A stretch of 64,000 nt of DNA from Bacteroidota bacterium (GTDB lineage Bacteria > Bacteroidota > Bacteroidia > Chitinophagales > Chitinophagaceae). Below the pieces are notes generated by a model. It worked only from the letters and a program-made list of their open reading frames with translations, had not been told where the DNA came from and searched no databases. The stretch's first letter is position 1, and the number at the start of each line of letters is the position of its first letter. The stretch is taken from assembly GCA_023417815.1 (NCBI GenBank), contig JAEZEI010000089.1, forward strand, positions 1 to 64,000. Reading direction: 5' to 3'. Below, piece by piece: positions 59,397-64,000 of this stretch. The position numbers and the translations under genes were made by a program.

Positions 59397-60608
59397 ATGA
59401 TCAGAATAGGATTGATCCGCGAAGGAAAGGTTCCTCACGATAACAGGGTTGCATTAACTCCCTCTCAATGCAGGTGGCTTCATAAGAATCATCCCGGTTT
59501 CAGGGTTATTGCACAGTCTTCCCCTACAAGATGTTATAGCGATGATGAATATAATCGTGCGGGTGTTGAGGTTAAGGAAGACGTTTCAGAATGCGATGTT
59601 TTGCTTGGAATAAAGGAAGTACCAGTAAGTGAATTAATAGAAGGCAAGACCTATTTTTTCTTTTCCCATACGAAGAAACTTCAGCCATATAACCGGGAGA
59701 TGCTGAAAGAGATCATCCGTAAGAAAATTACTCTTATCGATTATGAATGCCTGGAGCATAAGGATGGCACACGCATAATCGGGTTTGGTTTCTTTGCAGG
59801 GGTTGTAGGCGCACACAATGGCATGATGGCCTACGGAAAAAGAAGTGGTGCCTTTCACCTTGACAGGGTTAATTCCGGGAAGGGATTTCGCGACCTTATT
59901 CATACGTATTTTGGCCTGAAGATCCCGCCGGTAAAGATCGCTGTTACGGGGAGTGGCAGGGTAGCTCATGGTTTACTGGAGATCATGAACCTGATGCAGA
60001 TCCACGAAGTGGAACCTTCAGATTTTTTAAAACGGGATTTTGATTATCCTGTATATGTACATCTTAAAGGTGCAGACCTGTATCGTCATAAGATCAGTGG
60101 TACGTACGATCGTGAAGATTTTCATCTTAATGCAGGCGAATATGAATGCCTGTTCAGGCAATACCTTTCCAGCACAGATATTCTCATGAACGGCGTTTAT
60201 TGGGATGCGCATATTCCAAGGCTTTTTGAAATGGAGGATATAGCATTACCAGGTTTTCGCATCCAGACCATAGCGGATGTAACAGATGATATGCATGGTT
60301 CTGTGCCCTGCAACCTGGGAGATTCTACCATAGAGGACCCTGTATATGGAGTGAATCGTTTTAACCTGGAAAGAACGGAACCTTATCTGAAAGATTCGAT
60401 TGATATAATGGCTGTGGGAAATCTTCCTAATGAACTTCCCAGGGACGCAAGCAGGTATTTTGGAGAACAGCTGATCAAATTCATTCTTGAAGATGTTGAG
60501 AAGGGTGGAAGTCCTGTGTTAGAAAAGGCGACTATCATAACCAATGGAAAATTGACTGATCACTTTTCCTATATGCACGATTATGCATACAATGGATCAG
60601 AGGTATAG
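59397..60608 (+). CDS. Saccharopine dehydrogenase (LYS1-like)/alanine dehydrogenase family oxidoreductase
   Basis: NAD(P)-dependent oxidoreductase of 403 residues in the AlaDh/PNT superfamily. The N-terminal domain begins RIGLIREGKVPHDNRVALTP, as in LYS1 and alanine dehydrogenase, with FFFSHTKKLQPYNREML. The nucleotide-binding domain is around IAVTGSGRVAHGLLEIM, shorter than in AlaDh. The overall pattern (including ADVTDDMHGSVPCN) looks closer to lysine-forming saccharopine dehydrogenase, but the reaction is not proven. It is not next to other lysine genes. The 3' end overlaps the convergent trmN6 by 12 nt. Confidence 0.8.
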   Translation: MIRIGLIREGKVPHDNRVALTPSQCRWLHKNHPGFRVIAQSSPTRCYSDDEYNRAGVEVKEDVSECDVLLGIKEVPVSELIEGKTYFFFSHTKKLQPYNREMLKEIIRKKITLIDYECLEHKDGTRIIGFGFFAGVVGAHNGMMAYGKRSGAFHLDRVNSGKGFRDLIHTYFGLKIPPVKIAVTGSGRVAHGLLEIMNLMQIHEVEPSDFLKRDFDYPVYVHLKGADLYRHKISGTYDREDFHLNAGEYECLFRQYLSSTDILMNGVYWDAHIPRLFEMEDIALPGFRIQTIADVTDDMHGSVPCNLGDSTIEDPVYGVNRFNLERTEPYLKDSIDIMAVGNLPNELPRDASRYFGEQLIKFILEDVEKGGSPVLEKATIITNGKLTDHFSYMHDYAYNGSEV

Positions 60609-61319
60609 ATAATAATCTTTCAATAACCTCCTGAATACTTGCGTATACTCACCATTCGCTTCCCTGATCTCCAGTTCAGATTCTTTTTCTGCAACGGACC
60701 GAAAAAGATTAAGCTGCAGTATGGATCGCGTGAATGGGTGTTCCTTCGAATGCCGGATCAATATTCTTTCTTCAACATGAAGGCCTTGTCGCAGCGCCAT
60801 GGTCTCTGTTTCCCCGGTCCTGGTGAAAGGGATTAATAGATAAGCGGAACCTGTGGGAAGGAGGAATTTTTTAAAGACTCCCAGCAGTTGATCAAGGTTA
60901 AGGTGATGACTATGCATTGCAATATTCCTGAGTTTATCCGGCGATGGTAGACTTTCCTCGTAAAATGGTGGGTTGCAGATAATATAGTCGTATCGAAAAG
61001 CCGGCTGAAATTCCTGGATAGGTTTATTAAAAACCCGGATCCTTTCACTGAACGGGCTTTCTCTGAAATTCTGTTCAGATTGAACTGCCGCTGCCTCATC
61101 ATATTCCACAGCATGAATTTCAGCCGAGGTTTTTTGCGCTACCATTAAAGACAATAGGCCTGTCCCCGATCCTATATCCAGGATCTTACTAGAGGTGGTG
61201 TTGAGTAATGCAAGTTTGTTTGCCACCAATGCACCAAGGAGACATGAATCTGTGCACACCTTCATTGCGCACCTATCCTGTTTTATCGAAAATTGCTTAA
61301 ATGAAAAAACGTCAGCCAT
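60597..61319 (-). CDS. trmN6: tRNA1(Val) adenine-37 N6-methyltransferase
   Basis: SAM-dependent N6-methyltransferase, 240 residues, YfiC/TrmN6 type. Motif I reads ILDIGSGTGLLSLMV near residues 46-60, and the N6-adenine catalytic motif IV is NPPF (YIICNPPFYEES near residue 117). FSFKQFSIKQDRCAMKVCTD is the family N-terminal block. It begins 3 nt after tsaD in the same direction, so both may be co-transcribed. It overlaps the convergent dehydrogenase. Confidence 0.92.
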   Translation of the reverse strand: MADVFSFKQFSIKQDRCAMKVCTDSCLLGALVANKLALLNTTSSKILDIGSGTGLLSLMVAQKTSAEIHAVEYDEAAAVQSEQNFRESPFSERIRVFNKPIQEFQPAFRYDYIICNPPFYEESLPSPDKLRNIAMHSHHLNLDQLLGVFKKFLLPTGSAYLLIPFTRTGETETMALRQGLHVEERILIRHSKEHPFTRSILQLNLFRSVAEKESELEIREANGEYTQVFRRLLKDYYLYL

Positions 61320-61322
61320 ATT

Positions 61323-62363
61323 TTACCATTCCGCCCTTGCTTTTGGAGTGATCTCCAGTGAAGAAAATTCTGAGTTAAGGAATTTGTAGTAACCAGTGAT
61401 TGCGATCATTGCAGCATTATCTGTACAATATTCAAAATCCGGGATATAAGTATTCCAGTCCAGGCGCTTGCCCGTTTCTGTAAGAGCCCTGCGCAAACCT
61501 TTATTTGCGCTTACACCCCCGGCGATGCAGATCTCCCTGATCCCTGTTTCTGCTGATGCCTTCTCAAGTTTTTTGATCAGGATGGAAACGATCCTTTGCC
61601 TTATTGAAGCGCAAATATCATTCAGGTTGTCCCTAATGAATTGTTGTTTTTCTTCTTCCGGGACCCTGAATTCTTCTTTGTAAACATTACTCGTTCCAGC
61701 ATTCATTAGGAAGTATAGTATCGAGGTTTTCAGGCCGGAAAAACTGAAATCCAGGCCAGGTATTTTTGGTTCAGGGAATTCAAAGCGATCTCCATTTCCC
61801 AATTCGGCATATTTATCCACCAGGGGGCCACCAGGGTAGGGAAGTCCAAGAAGTTTTGCGGATTTATCAAAGGCTTCTCCTGCAGCATCATCAATTGTTT
61901 CACCGATGATATGCATATCGTAAGGGGATTCTACCTTAACGATCTGGGTATGCCCGCCACTAACCGTAAGGCACAGGTATGGAAACGAAGGTTTCGGATC
62001 GTCAATAAGGTTTGCAAGAACATGAGCCTGCATATGATTCACGGCAATCAGCGGTTTCCCTGTAGCTAGTGAAAGGGATTTTGCAAATTGGGCACCAACC
62101 AGGAGGGAACCAATAAGACCTGGATTCTGGGTAAATGCGACCGCATCAATTCTCTCAAGATCATAGCCTGCTTCAGCCAATGCTTCCATAACAACAGGAG
62201 TAATATTCTTCATGTGTGCCCTGCTTGCCAGTTCAGGCACCACCCCGCCATATTTTTCATGAATCGCCTGCGTTGCGATCACATTGGACAGGATTATCCC
62301 ATCCCTGCAAATAGCAGCAGCTGTTTCATCGCATGATGATTCTATCGCAAGAATTACAGGCAT
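61323..62363 (-). CDS. tsaD: tRNA threonylcarbamoyladenosine biosynthesis ATPase-like protein
   Basis: Universal Kae1/Qri7-family protein of 346 residues that transfers the threonylcarbamoyl group to A37 of ANN-decoding tRNAs with TsaB and TsaE. IESSCDETAAAI begins the fold. The iron-binding His motif is NHMQAHVLANL, and SGGHTQIVKV, GGPLVDK and GGVSANKGLRRAL are the nucleotide-binding blocks. It is adjacent to trmN6; mtaB, which acts on the t6A product, is also in this window. Its -7 box ends 4 nt before the ATG. Confidence 0.97.
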   Translation of the reverse strand: MPVILAIESSCDETAAAICRDGIILSNVIATQAIHEKYGGVVPELASRAHMKNITPVVMEALAEAGYDLERIDAVAFTQNPGLIGSLLVGAQFAKSLSLATGKPLIAVNHMQAHVLANLIDDPKPSFPYLCLTVSGGHTQIVKVESPYDMHIIGETIDDAAGEAFDKSAKLLGLPYPGGPLVDKYAELGNGDRFEFPEPKIPGLDFSFSGLKTSILYFLMNAGTSNVYKEEFRVPEEEKQQFIRDNLNDICASIRQRIVSILIKKLEKASAETGIREICIAGGVSANKGLRRALTETGKRLDWNTYIPDFEYCTDNAAMIAITGYYKFLNSEFSSLEITPKARAEW

Positions 62364-62367
62364 GCCG

Positions 62368-62375
62368 CAAAGGTA
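62368..62375 (-). promoter_or_regulatory. Promoter -7 box of tsaD
   Basis: The minus strand reads TACCTTTGCGGC then ATG. The TAnnTTTG box ends 4 nt before the start codon, predicting a leaderless or nearly leaderless mRNA for tsaD-trmN6. It lies only 16 nt from the end of the upstream ABC permease gene. Confidence 0.68.
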
Positions 62376-62390
62376 AGTCGATGAGGCTAA

Positions 62391-63632
62391 TCAGGACCTG
62401 ATCGCAACTACAGGATCCATTCTTGCAGCCTGTGAAGCTGGAATGATACCGGCGAGAACTCCCACTGATATACAGATGAATACAGTAGAGATAAGCATTG
62501 GAAGCGAAATGAAGACCGGGAAATTCAGCGGCCCGGATAATATTAACGTTAAGATGTATACGAAGAAAAGACCGAATGCACCTCCAAGTATACAGAGAAA
62601 TGCAGCTTCAAAAAGAAATTCAAAAAGGATGGTCTTCTTTTTAGCACCGATCGCTTTCTTGAGTCCTATCACCGGGGTTCGCTCCTTTACTGTTACGAAC
62701 ATTATATTGGCGATACCGAACATTCCAACGATAAGGCTAATGCCGCCGATTATTCCACCCACGATGTTGATTGTTACAAAACTCTGGCTGATGGCTTTGC
62801 TGAAAGCTTCCACGCTGTTCAGGGAAAAATTGTCTTCCTGCGTTGGGCTGATCCTTCGTACCTGTCGCATTATTCCCTTTAGTTCATCTGAAAGGGCAGC
62901 GGTGCTTACTTCGGGCTTTCCTTTTACTATAATGATCGGGTTTGACTGGTCTTCGTTCACGAGCTGCTTTGCAAACCTGTAGGTCAGCATAATACAATTA
63001 TCATAATCCCATCCTACGAAATTCTTTCCTTCTTTTTTAATAACCCCCACCACGGTTGCCTTCCTTCCTTTCACATCCACCTGGCGGCCAAGAGCCCGGT
63101 CGGCACTTCCAAAAAGATTTTCCGCATTTGAGAATCCTATGATGCAATTGTTGGTGCCCCGGTTAAATTCGCTTCCGGAGAAATACCTTCCTGCTTCGAA
63201 TTCAATTGGCTGGATGTTAATCTGATCTTCATTGATCCCGTAGATCACGGTATTTTCTATAAGGTAATCCTTGTAAGATAAGTTGCCCATTCCCTGCAAA
63301 AGATAGCAAACGTTACCGCTAAGCATTGACCTCTCCCTTATCATACCTGCTTCTTCATACTTCATATTCGGACGGGCGCGGTATTTCCACATGGGATAAT
63401 CAGGTCCGCCACTGTAATCCCATTTATCGATATAGATCGTATTGCTTCCGAGGCTCTGAACTTCATCCTGGATGTTCTTTTCGAGGCTGTTAACCGTTGC
63501 AAGTACACCGATTATGCAAAAGATGCCAAATGCCACGCCGGTGAGACTTAAAGCCGTACGCAGCTTATTTACCTTCAATTCTTTCAGGGTGAGTTTGAGC
63601 GAACTTCCTAAAATGGTGAGCATCTTTCGCAT
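62391..63632 (-). CDS. MacB/FtsX-type ABC transporter permease
   Basis: Inner-membrane permease of 413 residues. It has the four-helix MacB layout: the first helix follows the short cytoplasmic N-terminus (LRTALSLTGVAFGIFCIIGVLATVNSLE in pieces, ~residues 25-45). Then come a large periplasmic MacB core domain (~residues 50-270) with TVVGVIKKEGKNFVGWD, and a C-terminal FtsX domain with three helices (IANIMFVTVKERTPVIGLKKAIGA). MacB-type systems export small molecules or lipoproteins or sense the envelope. The matching ATPase is not in this window. The gene is divergent from prfC, with 93 nt between. Confidence 0.92.
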   Translation of the reverse strand: MRKMLTILGSSLKLTLKELKVNKLRTALSLTGVAFGIFCIIGVLATVNSLEKNIQDEVQSLGSNTIYIDKWDYSGGPDYPMWKYRARPNMKYEEAGMIRERSMLSGNVCYLLQGMGNLSYKDYLIENTVIYGINEDQINIQPIEFEAGRYFSGSEFNRGTNNCIIGFSNAENLFGSADRALGRQVDVKGRKATVVGVIKKEGKNFVGWDYDNCIMLTYRFAKQLVNEDQSNPIIIVKGKPEVSTAALSDELKGIMRQVRRISPTQEDNFSLNSVEAFSKAISQSFVTINIVGGIIGGISLIVGMFGIANIMFVTVKERTPVIGLKKAIGAKKKTILFEFLFEAAFLCILGGAFGLFFVYILTLILSGPLNFPVFISLPMLISTVFICISVGVLAGIIPASQAARMDPVVAIRS

Positions 63633-63709
63633 AACATAAAGGTATTACAATACAGGAAAAAGGAGGAAAGTTTACAGGAGTGGCGTGCCCGCAAGGTTGT
63701 GAACTGTTT

Positions 63710-63717
63710 TATCTTTG
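63710..63717 (+). promoter_or_regulatory. Promoter -7 box of prfC
   Basis: TATCTTTG followed by CGGCC fits TAnnTTTG. It ends 8 nt before the prfC ATG at 63726, so the leader is at most a few nucleotides. No TTG at standard -33 spacing. Confidence 0.6.
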
Positions 63718-63725
63718 CGGCCTTT

Positions 63726-64000
63726 ATGAAATATTCGAACGAGATAAACAGGCGAAAAACCTTTGCGATCATAAGTCACCCGGATGCCGGTAAAACAACG
63801 TTGACCGAGAAGTTCCTGCTATTTGGCGGGGCAATTCAAACGGCCGGCGCTGTAAAAAGCAATAAGATAAAGAAGCATGCAACAAGTGACTTTATGGAAA
63901 TTGAGCGGCAGAGAGGCATCTCGGTGGCTACGAGTGTTATGACCTTTGAATATGACGGGCACCTGGTGAACCTGCTGGATACTCCCGGTCACAAAGATTT
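63726..64000 (+). CDS. prfC: Peptide chain release factor 3 (partial, runs off the window)
   Basis: GTPase that recycles RF1/RF2 from ribosomes. Only the first 91 codons are present; the frame is open to the last base. The sequence begins MKYSNEINRRKTFAIISHPD and shows the G1 P-loop SHPDAGKTTLTE near residue 17-28. ERQRGISVATSVMTFEY follows (switch I/G2, with the RF3-typical ISVATSVM), then G3 LLDTPGHKD. The ISVTSVM-like block rather than GITI distinguishes RF3 from EF-G and LepA. It is divergent from the ABC permease. Confidence 0.95.
   Translation, partial: MKYSNEINRRKTFAIISHPDAGKTTLTEKFLLFGGAIQTAGAVKSNKIKKHATSDFMEIERQRGISVATSVMTFEYDGHLVNLLDTPGHKD

Overview
The window looks like a chromosomal segment of a Bacteroidota bacterium, most likely Chitinophagaceae or a close relative. 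This rests on a giant protein with a type IX secretion (T9SS) C-terminal sorting domain, a BY-kinase/Wza pair, a UpxY-like NusG paralogue, several TAnnTTTG promoter -7 boxes, a YtxJ-type protein of the bacillithiol system, and a tmRNA tag (GNTQYAMAA) ending in AMAA. No taxonomic search was possible.

Region 1 (1-10421) holds a 3278-residue T9SS-exported surface protein with two beta-helix regions and many Ig-like modules. It is followed by a 73-residue protein that has its own strong promoter and terminator. This small protein has a signal peptide, about 19 mature residues, then PIDGG, a short hydrophobic helix and a basic tail. That layout is a tripartite exosortase (PID-CTERM-like) sorting signal.

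Region 2 (10542-41309) is a 31-kb, entirely plus-strand polysaccharide locus, tightly packed with many 1-4 nt overlaps. It begins with a Wza-like lipoprotein, a Wzc-like tyrosine kinase and a NusG/UpxY-like antiterminator. It continues with GDP-fucose synthase, a Wzm/Wzt ABC exporter, ten glycosyltransferase genes (eleven GT domains), six recognisable methyltransferases plus one methyltransferase-like protein, an epimerase, an acyltransferase, a Wzy-like polytopic protein, an exosortase and a NodU-type carbamoyltransferase. It ends with a PHP-type tyrosine phosphatase, so kinase and phosphatase bookend the locus. The product is predicted to be a complex exported glycan that is methylated, acylated and carbamoylated. 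The exosortase probably processes the small PID-type protein encoded 27 kb upstream. No Wzx flippase and no initiating sugar-phosphate transferase are visible.

Region 3 (41306-47358) contains mtaB, a DUF4258 protein, a GH3-like protein, dxr, rseP, and then a GTTGGAR repeat array and a perfect inverted repeat. An array of the same 7-mer, on the opposite strand, opens the window.

Region 4 (47467-64000) is housekeeping: ssrA (tmRNA), yraN, a CxxxCxxCC protein, a XerD-type recombinase, a dolichol-phosphate-mannose-synthase-like GT2, a DEDDh exonuclease, a small lipoprotein with ytxJ, a membrane metal hydrolase, rnhA, an acyl-CoA carboxylase beta subunit, acnA, tRNA-Leu(CAA), hscB, a LYS1/alanine-dehydrogenase-like enzyme, trmN6, tsaD, a MacB/FtsX-type permease and the 5' end of prfC. 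No gene-free stretch exceeds 300 bases. No CRISPR array, insertion sequence or prophage was seen.
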